Part shown: piece by piece, positions 21,520-30,188 of the stretch
Numbering within the stretch: the stretch's first letter is position 1
Layout of the letters: the number at the start of each line of letters is the position of its first letter
Assembly: GCA_036381835.1 (NCBI GenBank)
Contig: DASVCA010000109.1
Location: forward strand, 1 to 64,000
Direction: 5' to 3'
DNA: 64,000 bases
Origin: DASULK01 sp036381835
GTDB lineage: Bacteria > Actinomycetota > Actinomycetes > Mycobacteriales > Micromonosporaceae
The notes under the pieces: generated by a model
What the model was told of the DNA's origin: nothing
The model's input: the letters and a program-made list of their open reading frames with translations, nothing else
The model's database searches: none
Position numbers and translations under genes: made by a program

Positions 21520-22542
21520 ATGCGGGCTATCTGGCGGGGGGCCGTCTCGTTCGGCCTGGTGTCCATCGCGGTGAAGGTGTACTCGGCGACCGAGGAGAAG
21601 GACATCCGCTTCCACCAGGTACACCGCAAGGACGGCGGGCGGATCCGCTACAAGCGCGTCTGCTCCATCGACGGGGAAGAGGTCAGCTACGACGAGATCG
21701 CCAAAGGGTACGACCTCGGCGGCGGGGAGATGGTGATCCTCACCGACGAGGACTTCGCCGGCCTCCCCCTGTCCACCTCCCGTGCCATCGACGTGCTGGA
21801 GTTCGTACCAGCCGAGCAGGTCGATCCGATCCTGTACAACAAGGCGTACTACCTGGAGCCCGACGGGCAGGCGACCAAGCCGTACCTTCTGTTACGCGAC
21901 GCGCTCGCCGAATCGGACCGGGTCGCGATCGTCAAGGTGGCACTGCGACAGCGCGAGCAGCTCGCCACCCTGCGGGTACGCGAGGGCGTGCTACTGCTCA
22001 ACACCATGCTCTGGCCCGACGAGGTACGCACCCCCGAATTCGGGTTCCTGACCGAGGAGATCACCCTACGGCCGCCGGAGCTGGCCATGGCCGGCTCGCT
22101 GATCGACTCGATGACAACGGACTTCGAGCCGGACGCCTTCACCGACAACTACCGGGCGGCGTTGCAGGAGGTCATCGACGCCAAGATCGAAGGACGCCAG
22201 GTCGTGCAACCGGAGGAAGTCCAGCCGCCTCCGGCTGCGGTGGACCTGATGGCCGCGCTGCGCGCCTCGGTGGAGCGGGCGCGCGCCACCCGGGGTGAAC
22301 AGCCCGGCGAGCCGGCCACCGAGGCAGGGCCGACCCCGATCACCGCGGCGAAATCGGCGAAGCGGACCGCGGCACCGAAAGCGGCAGGCAGGCGGGCCGG
22401 CCCGGGGCAGGGCGAAGCCAAGAAAGCCGCGCCGGCGAAGAAACCCGGGGGCGCAGACCGGAAAACCCCCGAGAAATCGGGCCGCAAGGCCGCCGGGCCG
22501 AAGAAGAACGCGGAGGCCAAGAAGACCCGCAAGACCGCCTGA
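21520..22542 (+). CDS. ku: Ku DNA end-binding protein
   Basis: Homodimeric ring protein that binds double-strand break ends and recruits the ligase and polymerase of bacterial NHEJ. The 340-aa protein opens with the conserved MRAIWRGAVSFGLVSIAVKVYSAT, has VEFVP-like and YYLEPD blocks, and ends in a lysine/alanine-rich tail from about residue 270 (KKAAPAKKPGG, KKNAEAKKTRK). Such extended basic tails are known in Ku proteins, where they add DNA binding and threading. A good Shine-Dalgarno precedes ATG 21520. Confidence 0.95.
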   Translation: MRAIWRGAVSFGLVSIAVKVYSATEEKDIRFHQVHRKDGGRIRYKRVCSIDGEEVSYDEIAKGYDLGGGEMVILTDEDFAGLPLSTSRAIDVLEFVPAEQVDPILYNKAYYLEPDGQATKPYLLLRDALAESDRVAIVKVALRQREQLATLRVREGVLLLNTMLWPDEVRTPEFGFLTEEITLRPPELAMAGSLIDSMTTDFEPDAFTDNYRAALQEVIDAKIEGRQVVQPEEVQPPPAAVDLMAALRASVERARATRGEQPGEPATEAGPTPITAAKSAKRTAAPKAAGRRAGPGQGEAKKAAPAKKPGGADRKTPEKSGRKAAGPKKNAEAKKTRKTA

Positions 22543-22546
22543 CCGG

Positions 22547-22939
22547 TCAGCCGCGGCCCAGGCGCCGCGTCGGCGTGATCCGAACGATCACCCTTTCCTC
22601 GCCGGGACGCCGGAACGGGTACTCCGGCACGCCGAGGTACTTCTGGGCCATCCGGTCGATGTGCCCGTCGGCACCCTCCTCGACGAACTCCGCCGTGCCC
22701 TTGATCCACAACGTCCGATAGTCGTCGGCCTTATCCACGACGGAGACCGCCACCGCCGGATTGCGCCGCAGGTTCTCGTACTTCACCCGGCCCTTGGCGG
22801 TGTTGAAGATGACGTGCTCGCCGTCCGTGTCGACCCAGACGGGGGTGACGTGCGGGGTTCCATCCGCATCGATCGTCGCCACATGGGCGAGGTGCGGTTC
22901 GCGGAGCAGTTGCACATCCTCGGCACTCAGCATCGACAT
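22547..22939 (-). CDS. PPOX-class F420-dependent oxidoreductase-like protein
   Basis: 130-aa split-barrel flavin/deazaflavin-binding protein: LREPHLAHVATIDADGTPHVTPVWVD (strands 1-2), VKYENLRRNPAVAVSVVD, then IKGTAEFVEEG. This is the actinobacterial F420-binding PPOX group. ATG 22939 follows GAGGG by a few bases; sequence upstream in the same frame is unrelated to the fold. The substrate is not known. The gene converges on ku with a 4-bp gap. Confidence 0.85.
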   Translation of the reverse strand: MSMLSAEDVQLLREPHLAHVATIDADGTPHVTPVWVDTDGEHVIFNTAKGRVKYENLRRNPAVAVSVVDKADDYRTLWIKGTAEFVEEGADGHIDRMAQKYLGVPEYPFRRPGEERVIVRITPTRRLGRG

Positions 22940-23075
22940 GACCCTCAACCTACCGTCCCCGCTGGACAGCCAAAGCTTTCGCGTAGCCCGCCGCGCGGAT
23001 AGGTTGATGACCGGCCGGCCGGCGGACGAGCCGGCGGCCAGCGGACGGCGGCAAGCGCACGGCAACGGAGGCGGG

Positions 23076-23942
23076 ATGAGCGACAACACGGACAGCCCAC
23101 AACGACTGGCGCGGCAGATGTGGGCGCACTTCGAGCCGGTGCACGCCGTCACCTACTTCCACCCGCACTCCCGTGCGGCGTACGAGGCGGTGGGGCTGCG
23201 CGGCTACTGGCGCGGCTACTTCGCCGGCCGCGCCGCACCACTGGGTGCCGTGGACGCCGCCCCGGTGATCGCCGCGTTCTTCAGCTTCGCGCCGTCGATG
23301 GTGACGCGGGCGCTACCGGCGGTATGGGAACTGGCCGCACCGGAACAGGCACTGCAAGCACGGCTCGACGGCGCGGTGCGGGCGCTCACCGAGCTGATCG
23401 ACGACCAACCGGACCAGCGGATCGCCGAGGCTGCGGAACTGCTGGAGGAAGCCGTTGCCCACCTCGAGCCGGCGGGACGCGTACTCGGGGCGGCCAACGC
23501 CGCCCTCCCCCGCCCCGAGCAGCCCCTCGCCCGCCTGTGGCAGGCCGCGACGACGCTGCGCGAGCACCGCGGGGACGGGCACATCGCCGCGTTGGTGGCG
23601 GCCGGGCTGGACCCCGTCGAGACGCTCGCCTTCCGCACCAGCCTCGACCTGGACCGCCGACTCGTGCAGCCGTACCGGGGCTGGACCGACGAGCAGTGGC
23701 AGGCGGGCATCGACCGGCTGGTCGCGCGCGGCTGGCTCAGCGGGAACGGGCAGCCGACCGAGCACGGGATCGCCTCGTTCCAGGCGATCGAGGACGCCAC
23801 CGACCGGGCCGCGGCCGGGCCGTGGCTGGCCATCGGTACGGACACCACGCGGCGGTTGCGGGAACTGCTCACCCCGATCGCGCGCGCCTGCCGTACCGTC
23901 CTGCCCACCGGCAACCCCATGGGCCTGCCCACCACCGGCTGA
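23076..23942 (+). CDS. SCO6745-family protein
   Basis: 288-aa, mostly helical protein matching an actinobacterial family of unknown function (SCO6745-like), recognised by ARQMWAHFEPVHAVTYF near the N-terminus, GLRGYWRGYFAGRAAPLG (residues 42-59), a central APSMVTRALPAVWE segment and the C-terminal WLAIGTDTTRRLRELL. The middle-to-C-terminal part (WTDEQWQAGIDRLVARGWLSGNGQPTEHG) resembles a winged-helix. GGAGGCGGG precedes ATG 23076. No catalytic motif was seen. Confidence 0.75.
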   Translation: MSDNTDSPQRLARQMWAHFEPVHAVTYFHPHSRAAYEAVGLRGYWRGYFAGRAAPLGAVDAAPVIAAFFSFAPSMVTRALPAVWELAAPEQALQARLDGAVRALTELIDDQPDQRIAEAAELLEEAVAHLEPAGRVLGAANAALPRPEQPLARLWQAATTLREHRGDGHIAALVAAGLDPVETLAFRTSLDLDRRLVQPYRGWTDEQWQAGIDRLVARGWLSGNGQPTEHGIASFQAIEDATDRAAAGPWLAIGTDTTRRLRELLTPIARACRTVLPTGNPMGLPTTG

Positions 23943-24008
23943 CCGCCGGCCCCGCCCCACCCGGACCGGCCACGTTTGCGATCCCCCCGACCGGGAACCG
24001 GCGCATTT

Positions 24009-25649
24009 ATGGCGAGGGAGTCAACCCGGCAGCGGCTTGCCGACCTGGTGGAGCGGTGGAGTGGACATCCCGTACTCGTCGTAGGCGACGCCATGCTCGA
24101 CGAGTGGCGCTTCGCCGACCCGGACCGGTTGTGCCGCGAGGCCCCCGCACCGGTGCTCACGCTACGCCGCCGACAGCTCGCCGCGGGCGGAGCCGCGAAC
24201 ACCGCGGTCAACCTGGCCGCGCTCGGTGCCCGGCCCACCCTGGTCGCGCCGATCGGCTCCGACGCCGCCGGGGACGACCTGCGCGACTGCCTGGACCGAG
24301 CCGGTGTCCGGGACCGCACCGTCACCCAGTCGGACTGGTCCACGCCGGTGAAGCGCCGGCTGCTCGCCGCCGACCAGATCCTGCTCCGTGAGGACGAGGG
24401 CAGCGACGACGACCCGCTCACCGCAGACGGGGTACGTCAGCTACAGGACACCCTCGCCGCGGTCGCCACGGAGCTGCCCGCCGCCCCGACGCTGGTCATC
24501 TGCGACTACGGGCTGGGGGCGCTGCCCGAACCGTTGCGCTGCTGGCTCATCGCGCACCGAGACCTGTTCGCCACCGTCGCGCTCGACGCGCACGATCTGA
24601 CCACCTGGCAGGGCCTGCGCCCGACCGTCATCACACCCAGCTTCACCGAAGCCACCCGGCTGCTGACCGGCGGCGCGTCGGAATGCCACGCCGGCAGCGG
24701 CGCGGTGGGCGCGGGCAGCCCACCGATCGGCCATGATCGCACCGAATTCGCCCAAACCCACCTCGTCGAGCTACGGGAGCGCACCGGCGCCGAGGTGGTG
24801 GCGGTGACCTTGGATGTGGACGGGACGGTTGTCGCCGGAGCCGACGGCGGCCGGCACCGCAGCCGCGCCACACCCGTACCGGCCAGTCAGGCCGTCGGTG
24901 CGGGCGACGCCTACCTGGCCGCCATGACGCTCGCGCTCGCCACCGGCGCCGCCGTCCCAGCCGCCACCCACCTCGCGCAGCTGGCCGCCACCGCCACGGT
25001 CGCCGACACCGGCACCTGCGTCTGCGATCGGGAACGCCTCCTCGCGGCGCTCCGGCCGGTCGCCCCGCCGGCCCGCCCGGGCGGCGTCACCGCGGCCGAC
25101 GACAGCACCCCGTCGTGCGTGGTGGACACCGAGACGCTCATCGAAGCGGTCGCCCGCCACCGCGCCGAGGGCCGACGAATCGTCTTCACCAACGGCTGCT
25201 TCGACGTGCTGCACCGCGGCCACGTCCGCTACCTCGACCAGGCCCGCACCCTCGGCGATCTCCTGGTGGTGGCCGTGAACTCGGATGAGAGCGTACGGCG
25301 ACTCAAAGGTCCGGAGCGCCCGGTGAACCCGGTCGAGGACCGGGCGGAGGTGCTGGCCGCCCTCTCCTGCGTCGACTTCGTGGTGGTTTTCGAGGAGGAC
25401 TCCCCGGCGTCGCTCATCGAAGCGGTCCGCCCCGACGTATACGTCAAAGGCGGCGACTACCCGCCAGAGATGGTTCCGGAGGCGCCGTTGGTGCGCCGGC
25501 TCGGCGGACAGGTACGCACCCTCGGCTACGTGCCCGACCGCTCCACCTCGGCGATCATCGACCGCATCCGCGCTCATGCGGCCGACCGACGGCCGAACGG
25601 CGCGACCGGTGGCGACAAGGGGCCGTCCCTGTCGGAGCCGAGGTCGTGA
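24009..25649 (+). CDS. hldE: Bifunctional heptose 7-phosphate kinase/heptose 1-phosphate adenylyltransferase
   Basis: 546-aa fusion. Residues about 15-345 form a PfkB-type sugar kinase (AGGAANTAVNLAALGA, catalytic GAGDAYLAAM). Residues about 370-510 form a nucleotidyltransferase with FTNGCFDVLHRGHVRYL (HxGH motif), VNSDESVRRLKG and VYVKGGDY. Together these phosphorylate and adenylate a heptose 7-phosphate to make ADP-heptose, a sugar donor best known from Gram-negative lipopolysaccharide. The kinase half has an insertion near residues 225-245. ATG 24009 is the start. The stop overlaps the GTG of the following glycosyltransferase gene (GTGA). Isomerase and phosphatase partners (GmhA/GmhB) are not in the window. 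Confidence 0.88.
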   Translation: MARESTRQRLADLVERWSGHPVLVVGDAMLDEWRFADPDRLCREAPAPVLTLRRRQLAAGGAANTAVNLAALGARPTLVAPIGSDAAGDDLRDCLDRAGVRDRTVTQSDWSTPVKRRLLAADQILLREDEGSDDDPLTADGVRQLQDTLAAVATELPAAPTLVICDYGLGALPEPLRCWLIAHRDLFATVALDAHDLTTWQGLRPTVITPSFTEATRLLTGGASECHAGSGAVGAGSPPIGHDRTEFAQTHLVELRERTGAEVVAVTLDVDGTVVAGADGGRHRSRATPVPASQAVGAGDAYLAAMTLALATGAAVPAATHLAQLAATATVADTGTCVCDRERLLAALRPVAPPARPGGVTAADDSTPSCVVDTETLIEAVARHRAEGRRIVFTNGCFDVLHRGHVRYLDQARTLGDLLVVAVNSDESVRRLKGPERPVNPVEDRAEVLAALSCVDFVVVFEEDSPASLIEAVRPDVYVKGGDYPPEMVPEAPLVRRLGGQVRTLGYVPDRSTSAIIDRIRAHAADRRPNGATGGDKGPSLSEPRS

Positions 25650-26518
25650 GCCGGCCACTCGACCTCGGCGATCCCGACCGTTTCCGACGAGCGCGGCTGC
25701 TGGACGTTCTCATCCCGACCCGCAACCGGCCCACCGAGCTGGCCGTCACACTCTCCGGCCTCGCCGCCCAGGACCGCCCGGACGGCTTCGGGGTGGTGGT
25801 CAGCGATCAGTCGGACGGCGGGCCGCCGTGGACCGAGCCGTCCGTGGCGACGATGGTGCGGGTGTTGCGGCATCGGGGGCATCCCACGCTGCTGACCCGC
25901 CGGCTGCCCCGGCGTGGCCTCGCCGAACACCGGGCGTTCCTCCTCGACCGTACGGCCGCCCGGTACGTCCTCTACCTCGACGACGACGTGTGGCTGGCGC
26001 CGGGCACGCTCGACCGTCTGGTCACCGCGATGGAGAAGCTGGGCTGCGGGTTCGTGGGCAACGCGGTGCACGGGCTGTCCTATCGGGATGATCTCCGGCC
26101 GGACACCCATCGGCACTACGAGGAGTGGGACGGCGCGCCGGTGCCCGAACGGGTCCGCCCGGACACGCCCGCGTGGCAGCGCTTCGCCATCCACTCGGCG
26201 GCGAACCTGCTGCACATCACCGAATCGCTGAATCTGCCCCCCGGCACCTGGCGGGCGTACAAGGTGGCCTGGATCGGGGGCTGCGTCCTCTACGACCGGG
26301 CGCGGCTGCACGCCGCCGGTGGGTTCGGCTTCTGGCGTGCCCTCGGAGCCCGGCACCAGGGCGAGGACGTCGCGGCCCAACTCGCGGTGATGGAACGCTA
26401 CGGGGGTGCCGGCATCCTGCCGAGCGGCGCATATCACCTGGAGGCCCCGACCACGGTCACCGAACGGGAGGAGGAGGCGTGGCAGGTGCTCCTCGGCGAC
26501 GACCCGGCGAACACCTGA
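25646..26518 (+). CDS. Family 2 glycosyltransferase
   Basis: 290-aa GT-A fold enzyme: LLDVLIPTRNRPTELAVTLSGL at residues 18-39, metal-binding YLDDDVW near residues 111-117, and acceptor-site region AWIGGCVLYDRARLHAAGGFGFW followed by GEDVAAQL, equivalent to the ED/Q loop. It is translationally coupled to hldE, so it may add heptose or another sugar to a surface glycan. It converges on the GT9 gene with 22 bp between stops. Confidence 0.85.
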   Translation: MSRPLDLGDPDRFRRARLLDVLIPTRNRPTELAVTLSGLAAQDRPDGFGVVVSDQSDGGPPWTEPSVATMVRVLRHRGHPTLLTRRLPRRGLAEHRAFLLDRTAARYVLYLDDDVWLAPGTLDRLVTAMEKLGCGFVGNAVHGLSYRDDLRPDTHRHYEEWDGAPVPERVRPDTPAWQRFAIHSAANLLHITESLNLPPGTWRAYKVAWIGGCVLYDRARLHAAGGFGFWRALGARHQGEDVAAQLAVMERYGGAGILPSGAYHLEAPTTVTEREEEAWQVLLGDDPANT

Positions 26519-26540
26519 ACCTCTCCAGGATGGTCCGGCG

Positions 26541-27632
26541 TCACGTCCACGCGGTCAGGTCGGCAACCGCCGACAGCACCTCCGCCACCGGAACGTCAGC
26601 GACGAAGCAGACCCGGTGCGCGCATCCGTCGCCGGGCCGGTGGGGGTAGATGTCTCGGGTGCAGTCGGCGCCGCAGACCGGGCAGTGCACCGTCCACGAG
26701 ATGAGCGGACGGTGCCGGGCGCGTAACGGGGTCGCGGAGTTGATCAGGTTGCCCACCCAGTAGATGCCGACGGTGGGCGCACCGACCGCCGCGGCCAGGT
26801 GCAGCGGTCCGGAGTCATTGGAGACGACCGCCGCGCATCCGGTGTAGAGGCCGGCCAGGCCGCCCAGCGACAACGCGCCGACCAGCGGTAGCAGCGGTCT
26901 CCGGGCGGCCGCCACCACCTGCTCGACCACCTCCCGCTCGGTGGGGGTGCCGGTCACCACCACCTCGTACCCGCCGGCGCCCAGCTCGTCCGCCACCTTG
27001 GCGAACCGCTCGGCCGGCCAGCGGCGCCGGGGGTCGGTCGCGCCCGGATGCAATGCGATCCGTGGCCGGGCGGGCTCACCGGCGACCGCCCGGGCCTCGG
27101 CCAGGTCGTCGGCCGTCACCGACCAGGACGGGGTGATGTTCTCCGCCCGGGCCCCGACGAGTGCCGCCACCTCCAGATAGCGGACCACCTCCGGCTGGTA
27201 GTAGACGTAGCGGACCCACCGATCCAGCGGCGGCGCATCCTCGGCGCGCAACCCGGCGCTGATCCGGGCACCGAGCCCGGCGACCACGGGATTGGAGTTC
27301 GCCCCGCCGCCGTGCATCTGCAGCGCCAGATCGAACCGCTCCCGGCGTGCGGCGGCGAGGAAGTCCGCCATCGACCCGGTGGGCTCCTCCTTCTCCGGGC
27401 CTCTGATCCCGGGACTCGGCGGCACGACGAGCACCCGGTCGACGGGGGACGGGCGTGCCCGCAGCCACCGGGCGTGCCAGGGCGCGCCGAGCAGAACCAG
27501 TTCCGCGTCCGGGTAGGCAGCGCGCAGCGCCCGCAGCGCGGGTAGGGCGAAGACGAAGTCGCCGAGTCCGTTGGCGCGCAGCACCGCGATCCGCGAGACG
27601 TCCGGCTCCGGGTCGACTCGGGTGTCGATCAT
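26541..27632 (-). CDS. Family 9 glycosyltransferase (heptosyltransferase-like)
   Basis: 363-aa GT-B fold enzyme. The N-terminal IAVLRANGLGDFVFALPALRALR is the heptosyltransferase signature, with LQMHGGGANSNP mid-way, and the C-terminal domain has IALHPGATDPRRRWP and the donor-site VSNDSGPLHLAAAVGAPTVGIYW. An unusual C-terminal cysteine cluster (HCPVCGADCTRD plus DGCAHRVC) may bind metal. ATG 27632 overlaps the stop of the HSP20 gene (ATGA). Being next to hldE makes ADP-heptose a reasonable donor; this is inference. Confidence 0.87.
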   Translation of the reverse strand: MIDTRVDPEPDVSRIAVLRANGLGDFVFALPALRALRAAYPDAELVLLGAPWHARWLRARPSPVDRVLVVPPSPGIRGPEKEEPTGSMADFLAAARRERFDLALQMHGGGANSNPVVAGLGARISAGLRAEDAPPLDRWVRYVYYQPEVVRYLEVAALVGARAENITPSWSVTADDLAEARAVAGEPARPRIALHPGATDPRRRWPAERFAKVADELGAGGYEVVVTGTPTEREVVEQVVAAARRPLLPLVGALSLGGLAGLYTGCAAVVSNDSGPLHLAAAVGAPTVGIYWVGNLINSATPLRARHRPLISWTVHCPVCGADCTRDIYPHRPGDGCAHRVCFVADVPVAEVLSAVADLTAWT

Positions 27633-28195
27633 TCTCCGGGCTCGGCGTCGAATCCGAGGTCCGGGCGGTGCAGCTCCCGGTCGATGGCCGGGTCGATGGG
27701 CCGTCGGTCGGACCCGCCGGTCATGCCTTCGAGTGTGCGACCCGGGTCGAACTGGCGCCGCCCGACGGTGACGGCGATGCTGCGACGGGCTCCGTTGCGT
27801 GCCTGCGGCAGCGCGACGGTGAGCAGCCCGTGATCCATGACCGCATCCACCTGGTCCGCGTCCACCCGGCCGGGCAGAGTCAGCCGGTACTCGAAGGTGC
27901 GGATCCGTTCCCCTGTTCCCGGCATGCCGAGGTCGGCGTTGACCTCCTCTTCGGAACGCGCCCGAATGCACAGTTCGTCGCCGTCCAACTCGACCGCCAC
28001 CTCTTCGGGGGCGACCCCCGGCAGCCGGGCGACGGCCAGCCAACCTTCGTCGGTGCGCTGCAGTTCCACGTCCGGGCGCCCTCGGCCGACCAGCGCGGCA
28101 CCGATCATGCGGCCGAGTTCGGCGCGAAGCGCGTGCAGCTCGCGCATCGGGTCCCAGCCCCGGTCCTGGACGGTACGCCACCACGGATGGCTCAC
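27629..28195 (-). CDS. HSP20/alpha-crystallin-family small heat-shock protein
   Basis: 188 aa with an alpha-crystallin domain at about residues 40-135 (DVELQRTDEGWLAVARLPGV, then EVAVELDGDELCIRARSEEE, and GLLTVALPQARN in place of the A-x-x-x-n-GVL-motif). ATP-independent holdase is the family role. GTG 28195 has a very strong GGAGGAGG 7 nt upstream. It is the first gene of a two-gene unit with the GT9 glycosyltransferase, overlapping by 4 bp, which is an unusual pairing. The 208-bp upstream region shows no CIRCE or HAIR-type repeat that I can recognise. Confidence 0.85.
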   Translation of the reverse strand: MSHPWWRTVQDRGWDPMRELHALRAELGRMIGAALVGRGRPDVELQRTDEGWLAVARLPGVAPEEVAVELDGDELCIRARSEEEVNADLGMPGTGERIRTFEYRLTLPGRVDADQVDAVMDHGLLTVALPQARNGARRSIAVTVGRRQFDPGRTLEGMTGGSDRRPIDPAIDRELHRPDLGFDAEPGE

Positions 28196-28403
28196 CCGGA
28201 CACCTCCTCCTCGACCCGGTCCGGGCTCGGCGCGCCTGCGGTTTCCCGGTTCGGCGGCCGGCCCTCCTCGCCGTACCCGGACGTTGCGGGGACTAACCTC
28301 CCGAGGTCGCAGATCCCACCGGATGGGCCGGACCTGGTGGCGGCAGAATTCGCGCGGCACGGCTCTTCGAGCTCGCGGAACACGGCGACGGTCCAGGCAC
28401 CGT

Positions 28404-29222
28404 CTAAAAGGCGCACAGGACTGCGGTGGCGTCGTCGTGCCGTTTGAAGCGCGGGTGGGCACGCCGATCGGGGTCGGCGTCCTCGGCCCGCCGAACCCGG
28501 CGAATGAGCTCGTGTGGGCCGTGGTCGGTGAGCAGGTCGAGCAGCCCGGCCCAGGTCATCAGCCGGTACTCGGTGACCGCGCAGGCAGCCCCGTCGGTGA
28601 GGAGTGCGGCGCGACGTACCCGGTCGGGCCCGGTCAAGGGGAGGCTGCCGGTGATCGCGTGACGCGCGGCCTGCGGGGTGGCCGCCGCGACCCAGTAGCC
28701 GCCGGGCCGGTTGGTCAGCCGGTACTTGTGCAGGGTGAGCTCCCGCCGCTCGACGTCGCCTTCGGCGCTTCCCGGTACGAGCAGCTCACTACGCAGCCTC
28801 GTCACAGCGATCTGGAATCGCGGATCGGTGAACGCCTGCACGCGACCACCGATTTCGGTCACCAGGTGGCTGTCCGAGAGAATCAGATAGTCGAACCGGT
28901 CGTGGTGCACGCGGATCAGGCAGACGGTGGCGGCCGGGGTGGCGGGGTTGGTGAGGTCGCATCGACCCCCGTGATCCGCCCGGACACGGCGAATCGCCTC
29001 GGCCAGGGTGTCGGCCAGCGACTCGCCGAGACGTCCCGCGACATCGGCCAGGTGGGTGGTGAGCCGGTGTACGTACCAGGCAGGGCTGTGTACGCATCCG
29101 GTGTCGACGCCGACGGGTTCGGTCACCCCGTCGAGGACGCCGACGAGTCGCCCGGCGTGGAAGGCGTTGTCCTCGTTCTCCGCTCGTCCGGGTGCGGCCT
29201 CGGTGGCGAGCCTGACGATCAT
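28404..29222 (-). CDS. PP2C-like protein phosphatase family protein
   Basis: 272-aa protein resembling actinobacterial PP2C/SpoIIE-like phosphatases: N-terminal RAENEDNAFHAGRLVGVLDGVTEP contains the E-D and DG pair of motif 1 and 2, LILSDSHLV stands for the SVGDSR strand, and DDATAVLCAF ends the protein in place of DNxTxxxV. Some metal-ligand positions look altered, so activity is uncertain. ATG 29222 has GAGG upstream. It sits at the left edge of the integrated element and is probably chromosomal. Confidence 0.75.
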   Translation of the reverse strand: MIVRLATEAAPGRAENEDNAFHAGRLVGVLDGVTEPVGVDTGCVHSPAWYVHRLTTHLADVAGRLGESLADTLAEAIRRVRADHGGRCDLTNPATPAATVCLIRVHHDRFDYLILSDSHLVTEIGGRVQAFTDPRFQIAVTRLRSELLVPGSAEGDVERRELTLHKYRLTNRPGGYWVAAATPQAARHAITGSLPLTGPDRVRRAALLTDGAACAVTEYRLMTWAGLLDLLTDHGPHELIRRVRRAEDADPDRRAHPRFKRHDDATAVLCAF

Positions 29223-29324
29223 CGCGCTGCCTCAGGTCTGGGCTGGTAGGTCCAACCGTAGTGCAGGTCGCCACAAGGTGTGCCGCAAAGAGAGCAACCC
29301 CTGACCAGGGCCTTCTTCTTCCAG

Positions 29325-29366
29325 AGCCGCCTGACGGAATCGAACCGACGACCTACGCATTACGAG
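29325..29366. repeat. Distal attachment-site copy of the tRNA-Thr 3' end
   Basis: This 42-bp stretch repeats the 3' part of tRNA-Thr (31131-31172) with a single mismatch (A for T at 29348), then diverges in the middle of the anticodon loop. It therefore marks the far end of an element integrated at the tRNA gene. Just outside it, on the side that would have been downstream of the original tRNA, is a small CCCT-GACC-AGGG dyad at 29299-29310, followed on the minus strand by a T-rich tract, plausibly the displaced original terminator. Confidence 0.85.
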
Positions 29367-29440
29367 ATCAAGTTGCCCACCTGGTTCTACTGCCCTAACC
29401 CCGTCTGGCCTGCGGAAACCCCTCGCGGCATCTCTCAACG

Positions 29441-29551
29441 TCAGAGGCCCGGGCTCGACCTCTTAAGGATCTTGTAGCCATCGAGCACCTGGGCTGGCGT
29501 GGACAGGGCCATCCGATCGGCTAGCTGGTAGTCCGGAGGGTTGTCCGCCAT
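29441..29551 (-). pseudogene. Truncated N-terminal fragment of an HTH regulator
   Basis: A 36-codon frame from ATG 29551 begins MADNPPDYQLADRMALSTP and ends in a premature stop at 29441. The N-terminal pattern (acidic lead, then L-AD-R-L-TP-Q) resembles the start of ArsR-like winged-helix regulators, but the HTH itself is missing. It is divergent from the hydrolase gene at 29619, with an inverted repeat between them, the layout expected of a local regulator and its target. The family assignment is tentative. Confidence 0.45.
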
Positions 29552-29553
29552 GG

Positions 29554-29583
29554 TGGAACAGACCAGCATCGCGGAATGTTCCA
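29554..29583. promoter_or_regulatory. Inverted repeat between regulator remnant and hydrolase
   Basis: TGGAACA (29554-29560) and TGTTCCA (29577-29583) form a 7-bp inverted repeat, and the right arm is also part of the palindrome GGAATGTTCC. It lies 36 bp before the hydrolase start and next to the start of the truncated regulator. It is a likely operator whose cognate regulator is now broken. Confidence 0.5.
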
Positions 29584-29618
29584 AAAGATTCGATCAATGA
29601 GCGAAAGAGGCCGCCGAC

Positions 29619-30188
29619 ATGGCTGAGGTGCTGCTGTACCACCACATCCAGGGCCTGACCGACGGAGTCCGGGCTTTTGCCGACGGCCTGCGCCAGGCCG
29701 GGCACACCGTGCACACGCCCGACCTGTTCGACGGCCGCACGTTCGGCAGCATCGAGGAGGGCTTCGGTTTCGCGCGTGATACGGGGTTCGACTCGATCCG
29801 GGAGCGCGGCGCCGCCGCGGCCGACGGGCTCGGGCCCGGGCTCGTCTACGGCGGGTTCTCCTTCGGCGTGACGATCGCCCAGCGGCTCGCGCAGACGCGG
29901 CCCGGTGCCCGCGGGGCACTGCTCATGTACTCCTGCATCCCGGTCGCGGAGTTCGGAGAGGCGTGGCCGGAGGAGGTGCCGGTGCAGATCCACGGCAAGG
30001 AGGGCGACGAGTTCTTCGACGAGGACCTGCCGGCCGCACGCGAGCTCGCCGGCTCCACGACGGCCGCCGAGCTGTTCGTCTACCCCGGCGACCAACACCT
30101 CTTCGCCGACTCCTCGCTCGACGCGTACGACCCGGAGGCGTCCGCGCTGCTCATGGAGCGGGTGCGGGTGTTCCTAGCACCCCTCTGA
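29619..30188 (+). CDS. Dienelactone-hydrolase-like alpha/beta hydrolase
   Basis: 189-aa compact alpha/beta hydrolase: nucleophile elbow GGFSFG (Ser, where classical dienelactone hydrolases have Cys), acidic residue in KEGDEFFDED, catalytic His in YPGDQHLFAD. ATG 29619 is preceded by GAAAGAGG. It is the only apparently intact gene within the tRNA-flanked element and is best seen as surviving cargo. The substrate is unknown. Confidence 0.85.
   Translation: MAEVLLYHHIQGLTDGVRAFADGLRQAGHTVHTPDLFDGRTFGSIEEGFGFARDTGFDSIRERGAAAADGLGPGLVYGGFSFGVTIAQRLAQTRPGARGALLMYSCIPVAEFGEAWPEEVPVQIHGKEGDEFFDEDLPAARELAGSTTAAELFVYPGDQHLFADSSLDAYDPEASALLMERVRVFLAPL

Noticed and set aside
21849..22148. Minus-strand frame inside ku
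   Set aside because: Serine/arginine-rich shadow of ku without a start signal.
28196..28403. HAIR or CIRCE heat-shock operator upstream of the HSP20 gene
   Set aside because: Neither the CTTGAGT/ACTCAAG nor the TTAGCACTC/GAGTGCTAA repeat is present.
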